Program-made: the position numbers and the translations under genes | Source: CBDHFQ01 sp965262565 | GTDB lineage: Bacteria; Bacteroidota; Bacteroidia; J057 | Assembly (NCBI GenBank): GCA_965262565.1 | Contig: CBDHFQ010000026.1 | Coordinates: forward strand, 323,594-387,593 | Length of the DNA stretch: 64,000 nt | Direction: 5' to 3' | The notes under the pieces: generated by a model | What the model was told of the DNA's origin: nothing | The model's database searches: none | What the model saw: the letters and a program-made list of their open reading frames with translations, nothing else | In this document: in pieces, positions 18,699-27,360 of the stretch | Layout: the number at the start of each line of letters is the position of its first letter | Numbering within the stretch: position 1 is the first letter of the stretch

Positions 18699-21600
18699 CT
18701 ATTGCTTAACAATTTTCTTTGTTATGCGCTTATTTCCTGAACGCATTTCTAACAGATATAAGCCTGAAGGTAATTCATTCATAGAGTATTGAGCAGAATG
18801 ATTTCCCTGAGCAAATAACTCTCCAGTGTTAAATGCCTTTACTTGCTTTCCAGTAAGGTCGCTTAGCCAAACCTGTACTTCAGCAGATTCTGTCAGAGAA
18901 AAAGCTAAGGTAAATGTTCCATTCGAAGGATTTGGATACACTTCCACTCCTTCGGCAATAGTAAGATCGTTTTTATTGTTGGTCGTAGTTACTGGTCCAC
19001 TTAAATCCCTCTCACCCGTAGCATATGCTTCAGGCCATTGTGAAGTTGCCAGTACTCCTCGAAGCGTTCCATTTATAGGTGTAATATCATCATCTCCTAA
19101 ATCCACACTAGCTACAAGTTCACTACCATTTTCATCTAAAGCGCTAAAGTATAACGTATTGTCATCTGGAGCAAAAGAAGGGAACCCTAACACCTGATTA
19201 TTGAAGATTTCCACTAAATCTCCTGTCTCGATATTAGCTGTGTATAATGACATGGAGTTATCGCTATCATCTACTAAATCAAAAGCTATAATCTGAGGTG
19301 AAGTTTCGGAAAATGTAGCATTTCCTACACTAATATCTTCAGGTCGGTTCGAAAACAGCTTAATGATGTTTCCCGTTCCAAAAGAGTTCGTCTCATTGTC
19401 CCATACATCAATAAATCCAATATCCCAATATTCAATTCCTTCCCCAAATATTGATTCTCTTCTATTCAATGCATCATACATAAGAATCTGACTGGTGTGA
19501 TCCCACTCTAATGCATCTGCAAACAATACTTCATTTGTTCCAATCTCTAATTCACTGGTAGTTGGATTAAATAATTCAAAAGCCATCACTCCTTCATTCA
19601 CCAAATCCAATATCCAAATCGTAGCATCTTCTTCGTTAGTTACCGCAGCTAATTTAGTTCCATCTTTAGACATCACTGCATTTGACCATTCCAGATCGAC
19701 TTCTACCACTTCCTCAATAGGGTTTGTTAAATCAAGCCCCAGTAAACGAATCTGTCTATCCGTATCAATCATAATTCCTATTAATCCATCATCAGACACA
19801 CTAACTGGTCTAATATGAGGAGTAGTACTCACCGGAAAGAATTCAGTGCTCTGTACGTCGAAGCTGTACAAGGTATTTGGATCAGAAGGATTTGTGTTTG
19901 TATGAAGGATAAATTTCGTCCCTGTATTTACCTCAAATCTATCTACTCTTCCTTCACCTGGATCTGGAGTAGTCTCAGGATCTACCTGTTCTCCAAAAAG
20001 TCCAACTGCATCAAATGCATTAGAAGCAGCCTGAACTTCTGCAGAATTTGCTCCAAATAAATCTGTGGCAGCTTGAATAACAGCTAACCTACAATCGATA
20101 AATTGAGATCTACGAGTAAGGTATTGTGTTAACGCACGATAATATACGTCTTCGCTTTTATCCGCCCCGACTTCGTTAGTGAATATGGCAAAAGCTCTAT
20201 TCGGAATTCCACTATTTACATGAACTCCACCATTATCCACATCTGGAGGTAAATTCTGGAATTCGTTCATATCTTTTGGTTGCCAACCAGGACTACCCGG
20301 AGCAGAACCATTATTTGGATTTGCGACATCTCTCAATGCCCCTGAAGGAAATATTTGTCTGTTAATAATATCTTCTCCTAACAGAAAATCCTCCCTTTCA
20401 ATTAGTACACCAAAAACATCCGCAAAAGATTCATTCAATGCTCCCGATTGGCCTTGATACTCTAAGTTTGCCGTCGCCTCTATCACTCCATGCGTCATTT
20501 CATGGGCCGCTACATCCAATGCAGCTGATAAAGGGAGTAGAGAAACCTGACCTCCATTCCCATAACCAATAAAACGGCCATTCCAAAAGGCATTATCAAA
20601 ACTTCCTCCTGTTTCTGGATCGGGGAAATTTATAATGGATAACATATCTCCCCCCTGGCCGTCAATAGAAATGTGGTTGTGAACAGATTCATAATATAAA
20701 TAGCTGGTAGTAGCATTATTATGAGCAGATACTGCCGTTGGATCCCAATTATTATTATCTCCAGAAGTAATTAAAAATAATTCTCCCTCTATATCATTTC
20801 GAAGATCCAATGTTACAATGGAACCTTCTCCTTGCTGCGGCAAAGCTACTCCTGCCCCCTGAAACATGCTTTGACTTGCATCCAGCATCACAAAAGTATT
20901 TCCCTCCTGAAAAGTATTAAGCTGTACGTTGCTATTGAGCAAGTCATTAGAAGAACCTTGAGTTGGAGGGATAAATGTACAAGTGTGATTTACTTTGTTA
21001 ATTACCTCTCCCGTGTGCGCATCTACATAGAAAAATATGTGATCTTTGATATTTGCATATGTTTCAATTTCATATGCCAGATGATACACTTCAGGCTCAG
21101 TGGGATGAGGATAGATAAGCAACTTACTTTGAGGCTGATGATAGTCTAGGTACTCTTTGGAATGTTCATCTATGTGATGATGTCCACTGATCTCTCCCAT
21201 ATTTGAAGAAACGATTTGAATCGCTTCTTCAGCAGTTAACTTCGGTTCTACAGAAAGATGTTTGATCGGAAATTCTAATTGTCCATTAAGTACTCTTTGT
21301 CCCTTACTGCTAAAATGTAAGATCGCTTCAGCCCCGAGGATGGGAAGTCCCTTGAACTGCTGCTGTAGTCTTACGTGAACGAATCCTTTATCATCTCTAT
21401 TGATTTTTTTGATTGCCAATTCTTTCTCAGGAGAGGAAAAAGGCAGCATTTTTTTAAGGTCTTTAATATGCTCGTAAACAACAGATGATAGTTCACTATC
21501 CGAACGAGTACTTAAGGATTCTCTCGTCCTGTGTTCAGTAGAGATAAAGATAGGAAGGCGACGATTATCCTGACGATATACTTCTTTTAACGTATATCCA

Positions 21601-21866
21601 TCGTGGTTTTGGGAGCCTTCTAAATCAAAAGAGGTCGAAAGAAAAGAATTAGGTGAGCCTGGAGAAATGCTAACTCCCCTACGCCTTTCGTATTTTAATG
21701 ACGCCTCTGATCTAGGTTTGGTGTGATCTAGCTTTTTCTGGTCAAACAAATTTTTGTACCCTTTTGTCCCAGGTACAGGTTGCCCCACTTTCTGTGCGAC
21801 TGAATAAGACCACGAAAAGCTAGTTGTCAGTAATAAGCAAAGAATAATTTTGGTACAGCTTCTCAT
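18699..21866 (-). CDS. Secreted M4 (thermolysin-like) metallopeptidase with beta-propeller and T9SS sorting domain
   Basis: The protein has 1,055 residues with a signal peptide ending near SYSVAQ (about residue 25). An FTP/PepSY-type propeptide spans roughly 110-300. The M4 catalytic domain follows: His455-Glu456-Met-Thr-His459 and the third ligand Glu479 in NESFADVFG. DNGGVHVNSGIPNRAF supplies the catalytic His. After about residue 640 come repeats such as SDDGLIGIMIDTD, SKDGTKLAAVTNEEDATIWILD and APDDNTLYFSALDENGSEL, which look like a TolB/PD40-type propeller. The last ~80 residues (VEVYPNPSNGTFTLAF ... GLYLLEMRSGNKRITKKIVKQ) are a Por-type T9SS sorting domain. It is therefore probably exported and attached to, or released from, the surface. 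The propeller is an unusual addition to an M4 enzyme. Confidence 0.93.
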   Translation of the reverse strand: MRSCTKIILCLLLTTSFSWSYSVAQKVGQPVPGTKGYKNLFDQKKLDHTKPRSEASLKYERRRGVSISPGSPNSFLSTSFDLEGSQNHDGYTLKEVYRQDNRRLPIFISTEHRTRESLSTRSDSELSSVVYEHIKDLKKMLPFSSPEKELAIKKINRDDKGFVHVRLQQQFKGLPILGAEAILHFSSKGQRVLNGQLEFPIKHLSVEPKLTAEEAIQIVSSNMGEISGHHHIDEHSKEYLDYHQPQSKLLIYPHPTEPEVYHLAYEIETYANIKDHIFFYVDAHTGEVINKVNHTCTFIPPTQGSSNDLLNSNVQLNTFQEGNTFVMLDASQSMFQGAGVALPQQGEGSIVTLDLRNDIEGELFLITSGDNNNWDPTAVSAHNNATTSYLYYESVHNHISIDGQGGDMLSIINFPDPETGGSFDNAFWNGRFIGYGNGGQVSLLPLSAALDVAAHEMTHGVIEATANLEYQGQSGALNESFADVFGVLIEREDFLLGEDIINRQIFPSGALRDVANPNNGSAPGSPGWQPKDMNEFQNLPPDVDNGGVHVNSGIPNRAFAIFTNEVGADKSEDVYYRALTQYLTRRSQFIDCRLAVIQAATDLFGANSAEVQAASNAFDAVGLFGEQVDPETTPDPGEGRVDRFEVNTGTKFILHTNTNPSDPNTLYSFDVQSTEFFPVSTTPHIRPVSVSDDGLIGIMIDTDRQIRLLGLDLTNPIEEVVEVDLEWSNAVMSKDGTKLAAVTNEEDATIWILDLVNEGVMAFELFNPTTSELEIGTNEVLFADALEWDHTSQILMYDALNRRESIFGEGIEYWDIGFIDVWDNETNSFGTGNIIKLFSNRPEDISVGNATFSETSPQIIAFDLVDDSDNSMSLYTANIETGDLVEIFNNQVLGFPSFAPDDNTLYFSALDENGSELVASVDLGDDDITPINGTLRGVLATSQWPEAYATGERDLSGPVTTTNNKNDLTIAEGVEVYPNPSNGTFTLAFSLTESAEVQVWLSDLTGKQVKAFNTGELFAQGNHSAQYSMNELPSGLYLLEMRSGNKRITKKIVKQ

Positions 21867-22200
21867 GATTTAACTTGGTTAAAAAGTTGAAACATAAAGT
21901 ATAGTTGAAATGGTTATTGATAATACTCCCTATTGATCCAGATTAACCAATAGGAGAACTTGAATTGCTAATATATATGAAATTTTTATGATATGATGAT
22001 CGACTTACTATGGGTTAAATTTCTATTTACCTTTATTATAGCATTGAGAATAAAGAACACTAGATCATTCGTAAAGTGAATATCTTTCCTGGAGTCAAAA
22101 AATCACCATTAGCCTAATTACCTACTGAACCTATAGACGAGTGAGATTGCATAATCTTTTTTACTTAATGAACCGAAAGAAAAAAAGGTAATCCGATAGG
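21867..22200. other. Intergenic gap, nothing recognised
   Basis: This is AT-rich and lies between the M4 protease start and the stop of the BNR-like gene, both on the minus strand. I see no open frame, tRNA or clear hairpin. It presumably holds the protease promoter, but no TTTG/TAnnTTTG pair stands out. Confidence 0.5.
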
Positions 22201-23676
22201 CTAATTTTTTTCAACAAAAATTTTTACCGTACTGGTTTGTGTTCTGCTTTGGATGAACATGAAATACATACCGGTATTGAGTTGAGATACTGGCAAGCGT
22301 ACTTCATTAACGCCTGTGGTAGCATTTAATTGGAGTTGTTGTAAGATTTTCCCTTGTATATCCCCTAAAGACAACTGAAAATTGCCACCTTCCTTCGTTT
22401 CCCAGCTTATTGTTAGTTGCTGATGAAATTTATCCAAATGAGTATGAATAGACATAGGATAGCGAAATGGATTTATTGAAGTAACCGTATTTCCCTGAGG
22501 TCCCAACACAGCTACTTCACTTGAATTTTCCATATTCCTAGGTAGGGTAAATATAGAAGCATATCCATTTCCCTGATCATCCAGTAACAATTGACCACTT
22601 CTGACATCGACGCTTATCAGATCTCCATTACCAGCTAATCTGTCAGATCGCCAAAAGCCTTGTTCATTTCTTGCATAATAAACTACTCCCTGAGGTATTC
22701 CATTTTCCAACCCATCCACAAGACAATGTGAAACCCCATCACTATCAAGGAAATACGCTCCCAAGGTGCCTCTATTTGACCCTACTATGGTCCTTGGGAG
22801 TGTCCATTCTATCTCAGATACATTTCTTGTCCTATGATTAATCCTCCATTGATCATTAAAGGAACTTACTCCACCACTGACAATATTTATAATGGTATCG
22901 GAAAATAACCCTATAGCATGTTCAAAATCTTCAATATTATTTGAAGGAACAGTTTCTACCGTCCAGGGTGTTCCAGGCCCGGTATTATGAGCATATAAAA
23001 TTCTAAACTGGTTTGTCCTCGTTCCTCGGTAACTTATATGTGCAGCACCTTGTGAAGAGATAGCTAACTGAGGTAACGCATTTTCCGCATTGGAACCAGG
23101 AACACTTGCTTCAATAATTTCTTCATTTAAATTGGACAAAAACTGATCTAAAATGGCATATTTAATAGTAAAAGCACCAGCCTCGGTCTGACTTACCCAG
23201 CTCAGGTGGATCCTGCTTTGTTGATCTATGGCAATAGCAGGACTTAAATCCACTATATCAAGGGAATTAGTTAAAGGTCGTTGAATCCAGATTCCCTCCG
23301 AATTCCTTCTAGATAAAATTAATTCACTTTCCTCTAGTCTTCCCACTTGAGCGATCACATAAGGAGTACCTGTTGCATTATCCAATTCTAAGGCTGAAGA
23401 AAAGACCGCCTCTCCTTCCGGCAGTACAGTTTCCGGAGTAGACCAACTACCATCCGCGGGTCTCCTGGCGTAGAACAAAATTGCCCCTTCCTGGCCTATG
23501 ATCTCTTCCCAAATAAGATGTATTGTTTGCTGTTGATCAATCTTAAGACTCTGCCTATTCGCTTCATTTTGTCGGGAATTTTCAGTAATCGGTTCCAATA
23601 CAGCATTTTCCCATTGTCCAAATAAAGTAGTCGTCAAGCAGATTATAAAAGAAGTAAGTAGAGGTCGCATTATCAT
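22201..23676 (-). CDS. Secreted BNR/sialidase-like repeat protein with T9SS sorting domain
   Basis: The protein has 491 residues; the start may instead be the third codon. The signal peptide ends near TTLFGQ (about residue 21). The body has repeated units such as QQTIHLIWEEIIGQEGAILFYARR, QSRIHLSWVSQTEAGAFTIKYA and QGAAHISYRGTRTNQFRILYAH. Each is a strand pair of the kind I.[HL].[SV]W, as in BNR/sialidase-type six-bladed propellers. No sialidase active-site Arg/Asp/Tyr/Glu set can be assigned. The C-terminus (GNFQLSLGDIQGKILQQL ... NTGMYFMFIQ ... VKIFVEKN) is a T9SS sorting domain, although the usual YPNP start is degenerate. It follows the unknown gene at 23687-24286 after 10 bases, so the two are probably cotranscribed. 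Confidence 0.75.
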   Translation of the reverse strand: MIMRPLLTSFIICLTTTLFGQWENAVLEPITENSRQNEANRQSLKIDQQQTIHLIWEEIIGQEGAILFYARRPADGSWSTPETVLPEGEAVFSSALELDNATGTPYVIAQVGRLEESELILSRRNSEGIWIQRPLTNSLDIVDLSPAIAIDQQSRIHLSWVSQTEAGAFTIKYAILDQFLSNLNEEIIEASVPGSNAENALPQLAISSQGAAHISYRGTRTNQFRILYAHNTGPGTPWTVETVPSNNIEDFEHAIGLFSDTIINIVSGGVSSFNDQWRINHRTRNVSEIEWTLPRTIVGSNRGTLGAYFLDSDGVSHCLVDGLENGIPQGVVYYARNEQGFWRSDRLAGNGDLISVDVRSGQLLLDDQGNGYASIFTLPRNMENSSEVAVLGPQGNTVTSINPFRYPMSIHTHLDKFHQQLTISWETKEGGNFQLSLGDIQGKILQQLQLNATTGVNEVRLPVSQLNTGMYFMFIQSRTQTSTVKIFVEKN

Positions 23677-23686
23677 AGCTGCCTAT

Positions 23687-24286
23687 TTAGCAAAGTGTAG
23701 AATTAAAGATAACCTTATTTTGATCAATCGAAGCGGTCAAATGCAAAAAATTTTTCGACACATAATCAATGTCATTCTTCAATGCTTCTATGTCTAAAGC
23801 AAATCCACTACTTTTACTAATCACTGCATAAATAAGGGTTAGCTCCGGGTCAATGGTGTAGGGATAAGTTTCATCTGGCTCTCCTGTATCGGGATGTATC
23901 CTAAGAAAAAGCTGTCCCTTTCCTATCAATTGAACCAGGGGAAGCAACTTTTTTAAATCTCTTCGGTAATCTGTATATCTATTTGGAGAATAGCGCAAGC
24001 TCAGTAATCCTACTACCTTATCTTTCCAGGTAATCACTAAATCTGGTCGATATAACATAACCTTCCTTCTCAATCTGTAAATACCCCAAAGGCTGTAACG
24101 TCCATCCTTCAAAGCTATGTGCAAACGAGGATAACACCATAAGCAGGTTTCATGAGGTAGTTCTTTTGAAAGAGATAAGAAAATATAGGAGATCAGATTT
24201 TCTTTTCCATTAATAAGGCCGGAATTATAAAGCGGCTCAATTTCTTTTAACCAAATGCGCTTTAACAATGCACCGATATTCAGCAT
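23687..24286 (-). CDS. Unknown cytoplasmic protein, possible degenerate PD-(D/E)xK fold
   Basis: The protein has 199 residues and no signal peptide or membrane segment. It contains RPDLVITWKDKVVGLLSLRYSP (about 94-115), which has the spacing of a PD-(D/E)xK core, but the (D/E)xK position reads SLR. An upstream KELPHETCLW and RLHIALKDGRYSLWGIYRLRR are otherwise unmatched. I recognise no named family. It ends 10 bases before the BNR-like T9SS gene and probably shares its transcript. A function is not assignable. Confidence 0.65.
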   Translation of the reverse strand: MLNIGALLKRIWLKEIEPLYNSGLINGKENLISYIFLSLSKELPHETCLWCYPRLHIALKDGRYSLWGIYRLRRKVMLYRPDLVITWKDKVVGLLSLRYSPNRYTDYRRDLKKLLPLVQLIGKGQLFLRIHPDTGEPDETYPYTIDPELTLIYAVISKSSGFALDIEALKNDIDYVSKNFLHLTASIDQNKVIFNSTLC

Positions 24287-24716
24287 ATGTTAAGTAATCT
24301 ACCTGTAGCAAAATGGAAATTAATAAAATCTGCTGTTTTAAGGTAAATATACTTTCACTAGTCAGCTTATCTTGAAGGAGAACAAACGCTTTTGGATGAG
24401 AAAAACAAACTTAAATACAATTTGATTCTCTGATTAGCATTATAGGTGATCCAACGATCTCTCCTGACTTCCTGCTCAAAGGAGGAAAATTTATCCATGC
24501 ATATAACTGCTGGTCTTCTAGGCGTTGAGGTAATTTTCATTTCCATGACGTTTCGTTCTAATCAATCATACTCTAACCTACACAAAATGATAGTCGCCTT
24601 CCACCTGAAAAAGACGAACGTAGGAAAATGCAGAATAAGAGTAGCACAAAAGTGATTAAGCGTGTAACCTTCCACTTTATGGTTTTAGCTATCTCCGTTA
24701 TAAGAGTATTTTTTGA
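24287..24716. other. Intergenic gap, nothing firmly supported
   Basis: This 430-base AT-rich stretch lies between two minus-strand genes. A GTG-initiated frame at 24446-24655 (plus) has no recognisable features and low plausibility. I see no tRNA or clear terminator. It may hold the promoter of the 24286 gene. Confidence 0.45.
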
Positions 24717-25277
24717 TTATTGCTCTGTATGCTGAGTATCAGTATTTGAATCCTGCTGAGTATCAGCACTGGAATCCTGATTTCCCGATGAAATGGATGC
24801 GTCTTCATCATTTGGGATTACAGGAAGTTCTTCCATATAAGATGGCCTGAACCCAATAGGTTGTCGATGGGGATAATTTTCTCTGAGTTTATCATCAAAA
24901 TGGTCTGCCAACAATCCTATTTGAGAAATCATTTGAAAAGCTTCCTGGGCATCTAAACCTTCGAGCATACGGGAGGATCTCAATAGGACATTTTCTTTGA
25001 TTAAACTAAACCCCACTCCTATCATTCCCTGGTTTAATTCTAACAAATACCGATAAAATCCCTCTGTGCCAGTCTCAGGAGCCCTCATGATGGGAGAGGA
25101 GATCCCAAAAAAAGCTTTTCCACTTGGAGGAATCTGAAAAATATCAATAGATAAGGAAGCCGAACCTCGTTTAAGGTTCCACTGACCTGGTTGAGGACCT
25201 CGGGTAGTAGCGGGATCTATTCCCAATTTGCTAATCGCCTCTTCGACAATCCTGTAATAATGGGCTAAATGAAGCAT
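24717..25277 (-). CDS. YbjN-domain protein (secretion-chaperone-like fold)
   Basis: The protein has 186 residues. The first ~140 fit the YbjN/CesT-like fold: a long N-terminal helix (YYRIVEEAISKLGI), strands around WNLKRGSASLSIDIFQIP, then GFYRYLLELNQGMIGVGFSLIKENVLLRSSRMLEGLDAQEAFQMISQIGLLADHFDDKL. The Cys-free C-terminal tail (about 150-186) is Gln/Asp/Ser/Thr-rich and includes a small tandem repeat (DTQQDSN, DTQ). No signal peptide is visible, so it is probably cytoplasmic. It is the nearest gene downstream of the SerB-SerA fusion, 50 bases after that gene's start side but on the same strand further along. Confidence 0.75.
   Translation of the reverse strand: MLHLAHYYRIVEEAISKLGIDPATTRGPQPGQWNLKRGSASLSIDIFQIPPSGKAFFGISSPIMRAPETGTEGFYRYLLELNQGMIGVGFSLIKENVLLRSSRMLEGLDAQEAFQMISQIGLLADHFDDKLRENYPHRQPIGFRPSYMEELPVIPNDEDASISSGNQDSSADTQQDSNTDTQHTEQ
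24730..24777. repeat. Two 24-bp tandem units in the YbjN-like tail
   Basis: The units at 24730-24753 and 24754-24777 differ only at a few bases. They code for the repeated Asp/Thr/Gln-rich tail of the protein and may vary in number between strains. Confidence 0.7.
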
Positions 25278-25327
25278 TATCTGTGTATTAATCGACCTAC
25301 ATGCAAGTCATGTTATGAAAATTTATC

Positions 25328-27241
25328 TCAATATAATACACGAATTGATATAGTGTGCTTAATCGACTCCAGATCTTCTAATACTTGATTGTTATACTCT
25401 TTATCAATATCTGTAATGACGTATCCTATAGACTCTGTTGTTTTCAAATATTGACCTTCGATATTGGTTTGATATTTTGCTAAGACATTATTGATATTAG
25501 CTAATATTCCGGGTGTATTCTCATGAATATGAATAAGTCGATGTGCGTTCCCTTGATGTGGGAGTTGTAAATTGGGGAAATTTACGCTGCCGAAGGTACT
25601 CCCATTATTTATGTAATCAATCACCCGAGAAGGCACATATTCAGCTATATTTTTCTGAGCTTCCTGAGTGCTTCCTCCAATATGTGGAGTAAGAATAACA
25701 TTGGGAAGTCCTACTAAAGGTGATTCAAAGGCTAAGTCGTTACTCTTGGGTTCTGATGGGAATACGTCAATAGCTGCTCCTCGTAAATTCCCTTCTTGTA
25801 AGGAAGTAGATAAAGCCTGAACATCTACTACAAAACCTCTACTCAAATTGATAAAAATAGCCCCTGGTTTCATTTGTTTGAACTCATTAGCGCCAAATAT
25901 CATTTGGTTAGATTTTCTTCCGTCAACATGTAAAGTCACCACATCAGAAATTCTCAGTAACTCCTCCATGCTTAAAAGGCGCTTCACATTTCCCAATGCT
26001 AATTTTTCAACGATATCGTAATAGTATACCTCCATTCCTACAGCCTCTGCCAGAATAGATAGCTGGGCACCTATGTTTCCATAACCTATAATTCCCAACT
26101 TCTTTCCTCTGACTTCATTGCTATTCTTGGCAGATTTATTCCATACACCTGCATGCATTCCTATATTCATTTCAGGAATACGACGCATCAACATAATAAT
26201 ATGCGCTAAAGTTAATTCAACTACGGAACGAGTATTACTATATGGTGCATTAAACGCTACCACCCCTTTTTTAGCTGTTGCTACCAGGTCTATCTGATTT
26301 GTTCCTATACAAAAAGCTCCTATCACTTTTAATCTGTTCGCATGTTCAAGCACTTTTTCCGTCACATGCGTTTTTGATCTTATTCCCAAAATAGAAACCC
26401 CCTCAATTTTTTCTGCAAGTTCACTTTCAGATAGTGCCCTGCCTATTGTCTCAACCTGATATCCTTCCCTTTCAAAGGCCTTTTTTGCATCCAAATGAAT
26501 ATTTTCCAACAATAATACTTTAATCCTATTCTTTGGATAAGAAATAGACATGGGAAGCTTATTAATATAGAGGAATTCATCGAAACTGGGAACTACATGA
26601 TCTGCCTTTTCCAGTATATTTTCGCGAAGTACATTTTCAGTATATGCAAAAAACTTATGCGCTATTCCCTCCGACTTCATCTCGTAGTCGGTATATGCAT
26701 CTCCAATAACATATATCTCCCCATCCAAATTCATCTTCTCTAATACTTTAGGCTTTCCTTGATTAAAGGCCAACGGATTTTCCCTGTCAAATCCTATGAT
26801 ATTACCATAATCATCAAAAATGAAAGAATTCGCATATACATGCTCAGGTGATATATGATAATCAGCCACTACAGGAATAATAAACTCTTTAAACCCACTG
26901 GAAATAATATAAATCCTGTCTTTAAATGTTAGAAAGAATTCTTTATTTCTAGCGATAGATTTGGAAACCTTATGCTTTAACCGATCGACCAATTGATCAA
27001 GATGTGTCTGATGTGCGTTGAGTAAAGAAAGTCTTCGGGAAAGAGAATCGTTAAATGCTATTTTTCCGTCTACCCCCAGATTGGTTATTTCCTGAACCTT
27101 TTCCAGGATTTCTTTTTGCTGAGGATGACAATCAAGAGAGATTTCTACTAGTTCTTCCAACGCCTCCACTTGCATAAATGTGCTGTCGAAATCCAGCACA
27201 TAGTAAATATTTTTATTAATTGTATTCGTCTGAACTTGCAT
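25328..27241 (-). CDS. serA: Fused phosphoserine phosphatase (HAD) and D-3-phosphoglycerate dehydrogenase
   Basis: The protein has 637 residues. The N-terminal HAD domain (about 10-225) has DFDST (Asp17, Asp19), IISSGF as motif II, a conserved Lys in NQGKPKVL and GDAYTDYEM as motif III, all typical of SerB. A D-isomer 2-hydroxyacid dehydrogenase follows (about 240-555): IRSKTHVT, the NAD motif GIIGYGNIGAQL with a following acidic residue (YYYD), and the catalytic His in TPHIGGST. An ACT domain ends the protein (about 565-637; LIHIHENTPGILANINNVLA), a likely serine-feedback site. The enzyme could thus carry out the first and last steps of serine synthesis. The middle transamination step needs another protein. 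The PGDH assignment is secure; the SerB activity is inferred from motifs. Confidence 0.92.
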   Translation of the reverse strand: MQVQTNTINKNIYYVLDFDSTFMQVEALEELVEISLDCHPQQKEILEKVQEITNLGVDGKIAFNDSLSRRLSLLNAHQTHLDQLVDRLKHKVSKSIARNKEFFLTFKDRIYIISSGFKEFIIPVVADYHISPEHVYANSFIFDDYGNIIGFDRENPLAFNQGKPKVLEKMNLDGEIYVIGDAYTDYEMKSEGIAHKFFAYTENVLRENILEKADHVVPSFDEFLYINKLPMSISYPKNRIKVLLLENIHLDAKKAFEREGYQVETIGRALSESELAEKIEGVSILGIRSKTHVTEKVLEHANRLKVIGAFCIGTNQIDLVATAKKGVVAFNAPYSNTRSVVELTLAHIIMLMRRIPEMNIGMHAGVWNKSAKNSNEVRGKKLGIIGYGNIGAQLSILAEAVGMEVYYYDIVEKLALGNVKRLLSMEELLRISDVVTLHVDGRKSNQMIFGANEFKQMKPGAIFINLSRGFVVDVQALSTSLQEGNLRGAAIDVFPSEPKSNDLAFESPLVGLPNVILTPHIGGSTQEAQKNIAEYVPSRVIDYINNGSTFGSVNFPNLQLPHQGNAHRLIHIHENTPGILANINNVLAKYQTNIEGQYLKTTESIGYVITDIDKEYNNQVLEDLESIKHTISIRVLY

Positions 27242-27360
27242 AATATAGTAAAGTAGGTTTTACAAAATTTACAGTTGTCAGGTTTCCACTTACTTAATTA
27301 GGTAATGTCCCAACTGCGTGCGAAGTTAATCCTTTTCAATATTATAGTGTAATAATAAAT

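Noticed and set aside
24446..24655. GTG-initiated frame of 69 codons
   Set aside because: No recognisable motif, membrane segment or neighbour support, and it lies in an AT-rich gap between minus-strand genes.
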